DNA of 64,000 bases from Neglectibacter sp. X58 (GTDB taxonomy: Bacteria; Bacillota; Clostridia; Oscillospirales; Acutalibacteraceae): the NCBI RefSeq assembly GCF_009936035.1, contig NZ_QWEO01000001.1, forward strand, positions 62,001-126,000, in the 5' to 3' direction. How positions within the stretch are numbered: position 1 is the first letter of the stretch; each line of letters begins with the position of its first letter. Both the position numbers and the translations under genes were made by a program. Positions 17,543 through 24,521 of the stretch are shown piece after piece. The notes below the pieces were generated by a model. It was not told where the DNA came from. It made no database searches and worked only from the letters and a program-made list of their open reading frames with translations.

Positions 17543-17629
17543 AAAATACGAAGAAAGGAACGGTACCGGGCACGAAAGGTTATTTTTACATAGCTTTTTG
17601 TGCGAATTCTGTATCGCATGGCGATTGAA
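17543..17629 (+). repeat. Conserved leader element before hisE, copy 1
   Basis: About 87 bases between hisAI and hisE closely match bases 49030-49119 before iorA, including a shared block GCGAATTCTGTATCGC, then GGCGATTGAA and the start codon. ATCGC/GCGAT form a small stem just before the start. A second possible stem (TTAT/ATAG here, CTGTG/CACAG in the iorA copy) differs in sequence but keeps pairing. No ordinary Shine-Dalgarno lies close to the ATG. Confidence 0.6.
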
Positions 17630-17953
17630 ATGAATCCTTTACAGAAACTATATGAGACAGTTTCAGCCAGAAAAGACGCGCAGACAGAAGGCTCTTACAC
17701 CTGCTATCTTTTCGGGCAGGGGCTGGACAAGATTTTGAAAAAGTGCGGGGAGGAGTGCAGCGAGGTGATTATCGCCGCAAAAAACGGGGATAACAGCGAA
17801 ACTGTGCTGGAGATAAGCGACCTTTTATACCACCTCACTGTGCTGATGGTGCAGCAGGGCATCACTCTGGAGCAGGTGGAGGCTGAGCTGAAAAAGCGCA
17901 GTGGAAAGCAGGGCAACCTGAAAACCTTCCATCAGGTGGACAAAAATACATGA
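17630..17953 (+). CDS. hisE: Phosphoribosyl-ATP pyrophosphatase
   Basis: Hydrolyses phosphoribosyl-ATP to phosphoribosyl-AMP, the second step of histidine synthesis. All-alpha MazG-like fold of about 107 residues, with SYTCYLFGQGLDKILKK, ECSEVIIAAKN and ISDLLYHLTVLM carrying the metal-binding acidic residues. I start at ATG 17630 because the conserved leader element ends there as it does at iorA; ATG 17618 is an alternative. It is separate from hisI, which is fused to hisA instead of the more usual hisIE. The stop overlaps the next start as ATGA. Confidence 0.9.
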   Translation: MNPLQKLYETVSARKDAQTEGSYTCYLFGQGLDKILKKCGEECSEVIIAAKNGDNSETVLEISDLLYHLTVLMVQQGITLEQVEAELKKRSGKQGNLKTFHQVDKNT

Positions 17954-18471
17954 GGTGGGATTTCTGGCAGCGGGCCAGGGCTTTCCTACGCCCGGAAACA
18001 CGGGTGCTTCTGGTGGGCAGGGAAGGGCTGGAGGATTTGCTGGCCTTGGGGCATCCCCTCTGCCTGCTGGCTTTGGCCCTGCCTGCCGGGGACTGCCTCC
18101 GGGAGGAAAGGCGGCTGGGGCCTTTAGGCGTGCAGGCGCGGCTCTGGAATGGGGGAGAGCCTTTGCCCTTTGACGGGCAGTCTTTGGATCTGGTGCTGCA
18201 ATACCGCCAGCCTTACAGCTTGGAGGAAATACGCCGGGTGCTAAAGCCCGGCGGTTTTTTCCTGACGGAACAGGCGGGGGGCGCTGACAGCAGGGCCGGG
18301 GAGCTGGGCCTGCCGGGCAATTATAACCTGGAGAACCAGAAGCCCCTGTTTTATGAGGCAGGGTTCCGGGTGGTATATGGCGATCAGGGCTATGAAGCTG
18401 CTGGAAAGGGCCGAGAGAGAGAGCTGCGCCACCGGTTTATGATTGTGGCGGGTAAGACTGGAAAAAAATAG
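17950..18471 (+). CDS. Methyltransferase-like protein, degenerate SAM site
   Basis: 173 residues coupled to hisE by a 4-base overlap. The second half resembles class I SAM-dependent methyltransferases: LPFDGQSLDLVLQ, then EIRRVLKPGGFFLTEQ. The first half lacks the glycine-rich SAM-binding loop; VLLVGREGLEDLL stands in its place. It may have lost catalysis or bind another ligand. Last gene of the his transcription unit, followed by a strong terminator. Confidence 0.6.
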   Translation: MRWDFWQRARAFLRPETRVLLVGREGLEDLLALGHPLCLLALALPAGDCLREERRLGPLGVQARLWNGGEPLPFDGQSLDLVLQYRQPYSLEEIRRVLKPGGFFLTEQAGGADSRAGELGLPGNYNLENQKPLFYEAGFRVVYGDQGYEAAGKGRERELRHRFMIVAGKTGKK

Positions 18472-18481
18472 AAGGAACCAT

Positions 18482-18520
18482 AAAACCCCCGTTCCGGCAG
18501 TGCCGGGGCGGGGGTTTTAT
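18482..18520. terminator. Terminator of the his operon (bidirectional)
   Basis: AAAACCCCC pairs with GGGGGTTTT around an inner GCCGG-type stem, with T-rich ends on both strands. It lies between the convergent methyltransferase-like gene (+) and the TM2 gene (-) and can serve both. Confidence 0.85.
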
Positions 18521-18534
18521 GCGTTGGGAAGGAT

Positions 18535-19236
18535 TTAATCTCGGAGTATGACACCATTGCCGTCATACATGCGGGAGGGCTGGGCAGAGAGGAGCATAAC
18601 GCCCTCGATAAAGGCCCAGATGACAACGGCTATAGTGGCCACGCCGCAGGTCAGCAGGCCCCCTGCCAGGGAGAGGACAAGCTGGATGGTGCCCCGGGTG
18701 TTAAAGCCCAGGTAGAAATTATGCACGCCGAACACGCCCAGCATAATGGCCAGCAGGCCCGCTGCCAGGCGGCTCTTTTGGGCATAGCCTGCCGGCGGGG
18801 TATTGTACTGCTGGGGCGGGTAAGGATAATAGGGCTGCTGGGGCGCCTGGCTGTATTGGGGAGGCTGGTATTGCGGGGCAGCCTGCTGCTCCTGCTGGGT
18901 ATACTGGGGCGCGCCATAGGAAGGCTGGGCTTGATAACCGGAATAGGGAGAGGCAGGCTCTGGCGCCCGGGGCGGCTCTGGCATATGGAAAGGCTCTGCG
19001 GAGGATCCGGGGAAGTGGGGGCCGGTGTGGTCTGGGGCGGGGGGATCGGGCGGGAGATCCGGCTCCAGGGTCAAGTGGGGCACAGGCTTTTCTGTATAGG
19101 CAGGCTCCTGCTGGGGGGCGGAGGGCTGGGCGCTCTCCTGGACGGGCTGGGTTTCCCCGGGCTGCCCTTCTGCCGGCTGGGAGGCGGGGGGATTGTTCTG
19201 CTGTTCTAAGGGGTTATTATTTTCAAAATCAGACAT
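18535..19236 (-). CDS. TM2-domain membrane protein with long Pro/Gln-rich N-terminus
   Basis: 233 residues. Residues 1 to about 155 are low-complexity, rich in Pro, Gln, Glu and Tyr (many PQY, PPQ and QQ repeats), probably disordered. The C-terminal about 75 residues form a TM2 domain: KSRLAAGLLAIMLG, GVHNFYLG, TRGTIQLVLSL, then a second membrane helix with WAFIEGVMLL. Function of the domain is unknown. A GAAAGGAG site precedes the ATG. A shorter paralogue is encoded directly upstream, so this is a tandem pair. Confidence 0.85.
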   Translation of the reverse strand: MSDFENNNPLEQQNNPPASQPAEGQPGETQPVQESAQPSAPQQEPAYTEKPVPHLTLEPDLPPDPPAPDHTGPHFPGSSAEPFHMPEPPRAPEPASPYSGYQAQPSYGAPQYTQQEQQAAPQYQPPQYSQAPQQPYYPYPPQQYNTPPAGYAQKSRLAAGLLAIMLGVFGVHNFYLGFNTRGTIQLVLSLAGGLLTCGVATIAVVIWAFIEGVMLLSAQPSRMYDGNGVILRD

Positions 19237-19266
19237 ATAAGATGCTCCTTTCTGAAATGGAATGTG

Positions 19267-19635
19267 TCAGTCTTTTAAGAATACGCCGTTTGCGTCGGTG
19301 TTAATGCGCCCGTCTAAAAGCTTGATGCCGTCCAGGATGCCCCAGATCTGCATGACAATGGCGCCGAAGCCGCAGGTGAGGAAAGACACCAGAAGCTGCA
19401 CCAGCCCCCGGGAGGTGTTGCCCAGGTAGAAGCTGTGGACGCCATAGGCTCCCAGCAGCATGGCAAGGACGCCTGCCGCCACCCGGCTTTTCTGCACATA
19501 GCCGGGAGGAGGCTCCATGCCGGCCTGGGGCTGGTATTGGGGCGGGTTGTACATGGGAGGCTGCTCCTCCTGGAAGTTTGCCTGGGTGTAATAGGTCTGG
19601 TTATACTGGTTGTTATACTGATTATTGTCTGCCAT
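19267..19635 (-). CDS. TM2-domain membrane protein
   Basis: 122 residues: a Gln/Asn/Tyr-rich N-terminus of about 45 residues, then a TM2 domain (YVQKSRVAAGVLAMLLG, YGVHSFYLG, GLVQLLVSFLTCGFGAI, IWGILDGIKLLDG). The C-terminal ending DANGVFLKD matches the paralogue's DGNGVILRD. First gene of the pair, 58 bases from its promoter; AAGGAAG lies upstream of the ATG. Confidence 0.87.
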   Translation of the reverse strand: MADNNQYNNQYNQTYYTQANFQEEQPPMYNPPQYQPQAGMEPPPGYVQKSRVAAGVLAMLLGAYGVHSFYLGNTSRGLVQLLVSFLTCGFGAIVMQIWGILDGIKLLDGRINTDANGVFLKD

Positions 19636-19692
19636 GTGGGTTCATCTTCCTTTCTGTGTAGGGGGCAGTCCGTTTCCTTGTGTTCTGGTACT

Positions 19693-19721
19693 ATCTTAGC
19701 ACCACCTGTGGGGGAAAGCAA
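19693..19721 (-). promoter_or_regulatory. Promoter of the TM2 gene pair
   Basis: On the minus strand TTGCTT (-35, 19716-19721) and TAAGAT (-10, 19693-19698) are 17 bases apart, about 60 bases upstream of the first TM2 start codon. Confidence 0.6.
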
Positions 19722-19930
19722 GGGACTGGAAGGTTTAGTAAGATAAAATTAAAAAAGGAAAGAATTTGGTCGGGGTTTACCAGCAAACAAGACGGAGATG
19801 TAAATTTTTTGTAAGGATTGGAGAAATGGGGATTGGATATATTTTACAAAAATTCGCGGGCCTATTGTGCTCTTTAACGGCTTTGGCCTGGAGAACGCAG
19901 GGCAGAAAAAATTTTTTTGCAATTTTTAGG

Positions 19931-19960
19931 AAAAGTTGTCCTCTGGAGGACAACTTTTTT
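19931..19960 (+). terminator. Strong terminator without an obvious upstream gene
   Basis: AAAAGTTGTCCTC pairs perfectly with GAGGACAACTTTT (13 bp, TG between) and is followed by TTTTTT overlapping the arm. No plus-strand gene lies upstream within 1.4 kb. It may end a small RNA made from about 19740-19930 or insulate the phage-like genes from read-through. Confidence 0.75.
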
Positions 19961-20088
19961 GCGTTTTCAGGGTGTAAGTGAAAGGAGCTTTTCGGTTCCT
20001 TGAAAAAAGGGGACAGCCCAGAAAGGAGAGGGGCGCGGTGTGAAGAAGGAGAAAGGAAAGGGGCAGAGGACGATGATATGGAAAGGAT

Positions 20089-21198
20089 GTGGCGCCATTG
20101 CTGGGATTTAGGAAGCGGGAGGGCAGGCCTGCTGTGGCAGTGCAGACAGCCCCGGCGCCGGGGCCTGGGGCCTTCCCCCAGGGAGGCGGGGAGCGGGCGC
20201 TGTACCGCGCTTTGCGGGAATCGGTGCCGATAATTGACGCGGCGGTTTACAAGCTGCGCAGGCTTATCGGGGAGTTCCAGGCAGTGTGTCCGGACGGGGA
20301 GGCCCAGAAGGGCCTCCGGGAGTTTTTGGAGACAGTGCAGGTGAACGCCGCCGGGGTGGGCATCCATGAGTTTCTGGGCATTTACCTGGAGGAACTGGTG
20401 ACCTATGGCAACGCTGTGGGGGAGATGGTGCTTTCCGGCGGGCAGGTTGGGGCGCTGTACAACGCGGGGCTTGACCAGGTGGAGCTGGAGGCGGACGGGC
20501 CTTTAGGGGTGAAGGTGTGGGCTTTAGGGCCTCATGGGAAGGAGCCTTGCCCCTATCCAGAGATGCTGCTGGTGTCGGCTTTGAACCCGGCGGCGGGAAG
20601 CCCCTGGGGCACCTCCCTTTTGCGGGGGCTTCCCTTTGTCAGCGAGGTGCTGCTGAAAATTTACCACACTCTGGGGGTGAACTGGGACAGGCTGGGGAAC
20701 GTCCGGTTTGCGGTGACCTGCAAGCCCGAGGGCATGGGGGCCATGGCAGGAGACAGGGCCGGGCTGATAGCCAGGGAATGGCAGGACGCCATGAAGAGCC
20801 GGGAGCCGCGGGACTTTGTGGCAGTGGGGGATGTATCCATCAAGGCCATTGGGGCGGACAACCAGGTGCTGGAGAGCGAGGTGCCAGTGCGGCAGATGCT
20901 GGAGCAGATTGTGGCGAAACTAGGGTTGCCCCCCTTTCTGCTGGGGCTTTCCTGGTCGTCTACAGAGCGGATGTCCAGCCAGCAGGCAGATGTGCTGACC
21001 AGCGAGCTGGACGCTTACAGGCGGGCGCTGACCCCGGTGGCCATGAAGATCTGCAAGACCTGGCTGGCTTTGGCAGGGTTTGATCCGGTGTGCAGCATTG
21101 TGTGGGAGGAGATTACCATGCAGGACGAGGTGGATCATGCCAGGGCCAGATATCTGACAGCCCAAGCACGGAAGTTGGAACGGGAACTGGGAGAGTGA
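20089..21198 (+). CDS. Phage portal protein
   Basis: Portal ring subunit that connects a phage capsid to its tail and passes DNA. 369 residues with family-like sections: YKLRRLIGEF, the central wing (LGVNWDRLGNVRFAVTCKP), EVPVRQMLEQIVAKLGLPPFLLG and the C-terminal crown/clip with helix SSQQADVLTSELDAY. The start is uncertain: GTG 20089 is very close to GAAAGGA, and TTG 20098 is better spaced. First gene of the phage-like locus; no terminase gene precedes it. Confidence 0.8.
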   Translation: MAPLLGFRKREGRPAVAVQTAPAPGPGAFPQGGGERALYRALRESVPIIDAAVYKLRRLIGEFQAVCPDGEAQKGLREFLETVQVNAAGVGIHEFLGIYLEELVTYGNAVGEMVLSGGQVGALYNAGLDQVELEADGPLGVKVWALGPHGKEPCPYPEMLLVSALNPAAGSPWGTSLLRGLPFVSEVLLKIYHTLGVNWDRLGNVRFAVTCKPEGMGAMAGDRAGLIAREWQDAMKSREPRDFVAVGDVSIKAIGADNQVLESEVPVRQMLEQIVAKLGLPPFLLGLSWSSTERMSSQQADVLTSELDAYRRALTPVAMKICKTWLALAGFDPVCSIVWEEITMQDEVDHARARYLTAQARKLERELGE

Positions 21199-21205
21199 GG
21201 GAAGG

Positions 21206-21287
21206 CCCGCCCCGGCCGGCGCCGGACAGGCGGCGCCGCGCCGCGAAGCGGCGTGCGGGTTTTGCAAAAACCCGCAGCCGGGGCGGG
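21206..21287. repeat. Four-way-junction palindromic element, copy B (inside phage-like locus)
   Basis: The closing stem 21206-21216 pairs perfectly with 21277-21287 (11 bp). Three abutting hairpins lie inside: 21217-21238 (8 bp, 6-base loop), 21239-21253 (6 bp, loop GAA) and 21254-21276 (10 bp, loop GCA). No junction base is unpaired. It fills the gap between the portal and protease genes. Confidence 0.7.
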
Positions 21288-21313
21288 GGGAAGAGGCAGA
21301 AGGCAGAGGGGAG

Positions 21314-22219
21314 ATGCGTATGCAGGAAGGGTATGTGGCAGAAGGAATAAGAGAGGCCTGGGAGCAGGGGCTGACAGCGGCGGACATGGAGAAAATCAAC
21401 CGCTACACCCGGCGGGCCTTTGGGCCGGAGGAGGTTTTCGCCTTTTCCATGGTGCTGTGCGACAACCGGGTGGACAGGGACGGGGAGCGGTTCCCGGTGG
21501 AATCCCTCCAAAAGCTGCGGGAGCTGTTTTTGGGGAAAACCTGTATTTTCGGCCACCAGCAGGTGGGCGCCAACCAGGCGGCGCGGATTTTCGATACGGC
21601 TTTGGAGGAGGAGCCGGGGCAGGAGGCAGAAGGGGGAGAAACCCTCACCCGGCTGATTGCCAGGGCCTACCTGCCCAGGACAAAGGGCACAGAGGAGATG
21701 ATTGCCCTGATTGACAGCGGGATGCTCAAGGAGGTGAGCGTAAGCTGCGCGGTGGCCCGGCGGGTGTGCAGCGTCTGCGAGCAGGAGCAGTGCGGGCATG
21801 TGCCTGGAGAGGAACTGAACGGGCAGGCAATACACAGGCTGCTGCTGGAGCCTACCGACGCTTACGAGTGCTCCTTTGTGGCGGTGCCTGCCCAGAAAGG
21901 GGCTGGCGTGGTGAAGCGGTATGCCCGGCAGGGGGAAGGCCTTAAAAAGGCCTGGCAGGCTTTGGAGCAGGAGGCCCAGTGGGGGCGGAAATACCGGGAA
22001 AGCCTGACGGAAAAGGTGCTGAAGTACAGCGCGCTTGTACAGCCGGAGCTGCCCAGGGAGGTGATGAAATCGGCGGTGCGGGGGCTTTCCATGGAGGAAC
22101 TGGACATGATGGGCCGCACCTATGAAAAGCTGGCCCAGAAGGCGCTGCCTTTAAGGCCCCAGCTTGCGCCGGAAAGGGCGCGGGTCAGGGAAGATGAGAA
22201 CAAAGCGTTTCAGATTTAG
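21314..22219 (+). CDS. Capsid maturation protease with C-terminal scaffold region
   Basis: 301 residues. The first 190 resemble HK97-type prohead proteases: FAFSMVLCDNRVDRDGERF, a likely catalytic His in CIFGHQQVG (about residue 78) and a catalytic Ser in LKEVSVSCAVA (about 141). A CSVCEQEQCGH cluster follows. The remaining 90 residues are charged and helical, as in scaffold extensions. ATG 21314 follows a purine-rich stretch. Its place between portal and capsid genes matches standard phage head order. Confidence 0.75.
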   Translation: MRMQEGYVAEGIREAWEQGLTAADMEKINRYTRRAFGPEEVFAFSMVLCDNRVDRDGERFPVESLQKLRELFLGKTCIFGHQQVGANQAARIFDTALEEEPGQEAEGGETLTRLIARAYLPRTKGTEEMIALIDSGMLKEVSVSCAVARRVCSVCEQEQCGHVPGEELNGQAIHRLLLEPTDAYECSFVAVPAQKGAGVVKRYARQGEGLKKAWQALEQEAQWGRKYRESLTEKVLKYSALVQPELPREVMKSAVRGLSMEELDMMGRTYEKLAQKALPLRPQLAPERARVREDENKAFQI

Positions 22220-22285
22220 CCGCTATTGCGCCTGCATACAATGGCGTGAAAAGATGACAGAATTTATAAATGGGAGGGTTTTGCT

Positions 22286-22627
22286 GTGAAGGTTTCTTTT
22301 GACGGGATGGGAGAGAAAATGTTTACCTTTGAGGCGCAGACTGGCGTGGAGGATGGCATGATGGTGAAGCTGGCGGCTGCCGGGACTGTGGCGGCCTGCT
22401 CTGCTGCCGGGGACGTGCCGCTGGGGATGGCCCGGCAGGTGCGGAGCGGCATTTGCGGGGTGCAGACAGAGGGCTATATGAAGCTGCCCTGCGCTGCTGG
22501 CATGGCGGTAGGCTTTGGGCTGTTTTCCAGCGGCGCGGATGGAAAGCTTATGAAGGGAGAAAGCGGCAGGCCCGGCTTTGTGGTGGATGTGGACGCTGTT
22601 ACAGGGGCCTGCGGGGTGATTTTTTAG
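22286..22627 (+). CDS. Probable capsid decoration protein
   Basis: 113 residues, rich in Gly, Ala and Val, beta-rich, e.g. VEDGMMVKLAAAGTVAACSAAGDVPLG. Small proteins of this style encoded between protease and major capsid genes usually decorate or stabilise capsids. GTG start with GGGAGGG seven bases upstream. Assignment is by position and composition, not by a diagnostic motif. Confidence 0.55.
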   Translation: MKVSFDGMGEKMFTFEAQTGVEDGMMVKLAAAGTVAACSAAGDVPLGMARQVRSGICGVQTEGYMKLPCAAGMAVGFGLFSSGADGKLMKGESGRPGFVVDVDAVTGACGVIF

Positions 22628-22676
22628 GATCTGCGGAAAAAGGAAAACCAGCAAATAGTATTTTGGAGGGGAAAAT

Positions 22677-23681
22677 ATGGCTGCATATAAAAACATTGTA
22701 CTGGAGAAGGGCATGTATGGCATGCCGGGGAAAAGCTTTACCCAGGTGCTGGAGGAGATGGACAATTCGGAAAACTACAGGGGCACGCCTTTGGAGGGCA
22801 TGGACGCTTACCAGCGCCAGCTTATGCGCTTCGGCATCCGGGTGAGCGGGCCGGGTTCCAGCACAGTGGAAAGCTTTTTTGGCAGCTCTGCCAGCGCGGC
22901 GCTGTTCCCGGAATATGTGGCCCGGGCGGTGCGGCAGGGCATGGAGTCCGCCACAAAGGCGGCTGACATTGCGGCTACCGTTACCACCATTGACGGGCTG
23001 GACTACCGCACCATTTCCACTGGGACAGGCCATGACAGCAAGTCCTTAAAGCCTGTGGCAGAGGGAGCCGAGCTGCCCCAGACCTCTATCCGCACCAGCA
23101 AAGGGCTGGTGCACCTGCACAAGCGGGGACGGATGCTGGTGACCTCCTATGAGGCGCTGCGGTTCCAGAAGCTTGACCTGTTCACCGTTACCCTGCGGCA
23201 GATTGGGGCGTATATCTGCGGGGCGCAGATGCAGGACGCGGTGGACGCGCTGATAAATGGGGATGGGGCAAAGCCCGGGGTGGGCTTTATGGAGGGCACT
23301 CCCAGCTACAGTGACTTTATCGCGCTGTGGGGGAAGCTGGCCCCCTACACCCTGAACACAGTGCTGGCAGGCACTGACGCCATGCAGAAGCTTTTGAACA
23401 TCGGGGAGTTTAAGGACGCCCAGGCCGGGATGAACTTCCAAGGCACAGGCAGGCTCTGCACGCCCCTGGGGGCCAAGCTTATCCATGTGCCCACCATGGA
23501 GGCGGGGAAGATTCTGGCTATGGATAGGACATGCGCTTTGGAGCTGGTGCAGGCCGGGGACGTGTGTACGGAATATGACAAGCTGATAGACCGCCAGCTT
23601 GAGCGGGCCGCCATCAGCGTGACAGCGGGCTTTGCCCGGATTTATGAGGACGCGGCCCAGGGCCTTTCCTATACCGTTTAA
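22677..23681 (+). CDS. Phage major capsid protein
   Basis: 334 residues with HK97-fold-like organisation: a helical, charged N-terminus, then an assembled body (AADIAATVTTIDGLDYRTI, LVHLHKRGRMLVTSYEAL, YICGAQMQDAVDALINGDG) and a C-terminal beta part (CALELVQAGDVCTEYDKLIDRQLERAAIS) where capsid proteins bind the fold's A-domain. AGGGG-type ribosome site before ATG 22677. It follows protease and decoration genes and precedes connector genes. Confidence 0.8.
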   Translation: MAAYKNIVLEKGMYGMPGKSFTQVLEEMDNSENYRGTPLEGMDAYQRQLMRFGIRVSGPGSSTVESFFGSSASAALFPEYVARAVRQGMESATKAADIAATVTTIDGLDYRTISTGTGHDSKSLKPVAEGAELPQTSIRTSKGLVHLHKRGRMLVTSYEALRFQKLDLFTVTLRQIGAYICGAQMQDAVDALINGDGAKPGVGFMEGTPSYSDFIALWGKLAPYTLNTVLAGTDAMQKLLNIGEFKDAQAGMNFQGTGRLCTPLGAKLIHVPTMEAGKILAMDRTCALELVQAGDVCTEYDKLIDRQLERAAISVTAGFARIYEDAAQGLSYTV

Positions 23682-23778
23682 TTTGGAAAAGGGCCGGGGC
23701 AAGCTGTGAGCACGTAAGGAAAAAGCAGGGAGAGGGCGGGCGGAAGGCTGTCCGCCTTATCTGTTTTGAGGAGGGCAT

Positions 23779-24150
23779 ATGAAAAGATTGCGGGAAGATG
23801 AGGTTTTAAAAAAGTTTTCCCTTTACAGCGGGGAGGAGGAAGATGAGGGGCCCCGGTGGGATCTGTGCAGGGCGCTGTGCGGGGAATGCGGGGAGTGGAT
23901 AGGGAACAAGGCGGCGGGAGAGGGGGAAAAGGGCCTGGGGCTTTTGGAAAGCCTGGCGGCGGCAGAGGCCTTTTACCAGCTTGTCCTGCTGGACGGGGCC
24001 TTGACCCCGGAAAGCCTTTCATCCCCGGAAGTGAAGCTGGAAATAGGGAAGCGGGAGGAAAAGGCCTTAAAGCTGGCGCGGGAAAAGCGCCTGGCCTGCA
24101 GGGGATTTTTACAGGAAGAGGAGTTCTATTTTGGCAGCGTGAAGGCATAA
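23779..24150 (+). CDS. Probable head-tail connector protein
   Basis: 123 residues, mostly helical and acidic (GEEEDEGPRWDLCRAL, LLESLAAAEAFYQLVLL, EEKALKLAREKRLAC). Size, helical content and position directly after the capsid gene fit a gp6/gp15-type adaptor that binds under the portal. GAGGAGGG precedes the ATG. No diagnostic motif, so the role is inferred from context. Confidence 0.55.
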   Translation: MKRLREDEVLKKFSLYSGEEEDEGPRWDLCRALCGECGEWIGNKAAGEGEKGLGLLESLAAAEAFYQLVLLDGALTPESLSSPEVKLEIGKREEKALKLAREKRLACRGFLQEEEFYFGSVKA

Positions 24151-24188
24151 GAATAGGGATGTTACACTTTTAGAGAGGAGCGGGCCAG

Positions 24189-24521
24189 ATGGAGGATTTG
24201 GCGGGCCGGGTGTTCCGGCACATGGCAGGGGTAAGGGTTACGGGGGCTGACGGGAAGGCGGGAGAGGGCCGGGGGATTATATCCCGGCAGAGGGGCCAGC
24301 AGGGCCAGGCGCTGGGGGGCCTGAACCATCCGCTGGGAGAACTGACAAAGCCCCTCTATGTTTTTACCGGGAGCCTGCCCCGGGCAGAGCCAGGGGATCT
24401 GCTGGAGCAGGGAGGAGAGCAGTACAGGGTACTTTACGGGGACAGGGTGACGCTGGGAGGCGCGGTGGTGTGTACCCGGGCGGTTTTGGAGAAAAGGGAG
24501 GCAGAGGATGACAGCCTATGA
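24189..24521 (+). CDS. Probable head completion/stopper protein
   Basis: 110 residues with beta character. KPLYVFTGSLPRAEPGDLLEQGGEQYRVLYGD is typical of small beta-barrel joining proteins that cap the connector. GAGAGGAG lies before ATG 24189. The end overlaps the next gene by 14 bases. Role inferred from order and fold-like pattern. Confidence 0.5.
   Translation: MEDLAGRVFRHMAGVRVTGADGKAGEGRGIISRQRGQQGQALGGLNHPLGELTKPLYVFTGSLPRAEPGDLLEQGGEQYRVLYGDRVTLGGAVVCTRAVLEKREAEDDSL

Larger units (their letters stand above)
19636..20088. other. 453-base gap before the phage-like locus
   Basis: It holds the minus-strand TM2 promoter (19693-19721), an A/T-rich stretch and a very strong hairpin terminator (19931-19960). 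Frames at 19766-19981 and 20000-20233 are open but show no ribosome-site support or recognisable protein. No clear promoter for the phage-like operon was found. Confidence 0.5.

Noticed and set aside
17543-17629. c-di-GMP riboswitch as identity of the shared leader
   Set aside because: The GGGCA...AAAG stretch is faintly similar, but the GGACGCAAAGC and GGUAGCGGGGUUACC parts that define the class are missing.
19766-19981. Possible 71-residue gene ending near the orphan terminator
   Set aside because: No ribosome site, an unusual residue mix, and the frame runs through the terminator hairpin.
20000-20233. Open frame overlapping the portal gene start
   Set aside because: Charged, low-complexity translation in a different frame from portal; no homology pattern.
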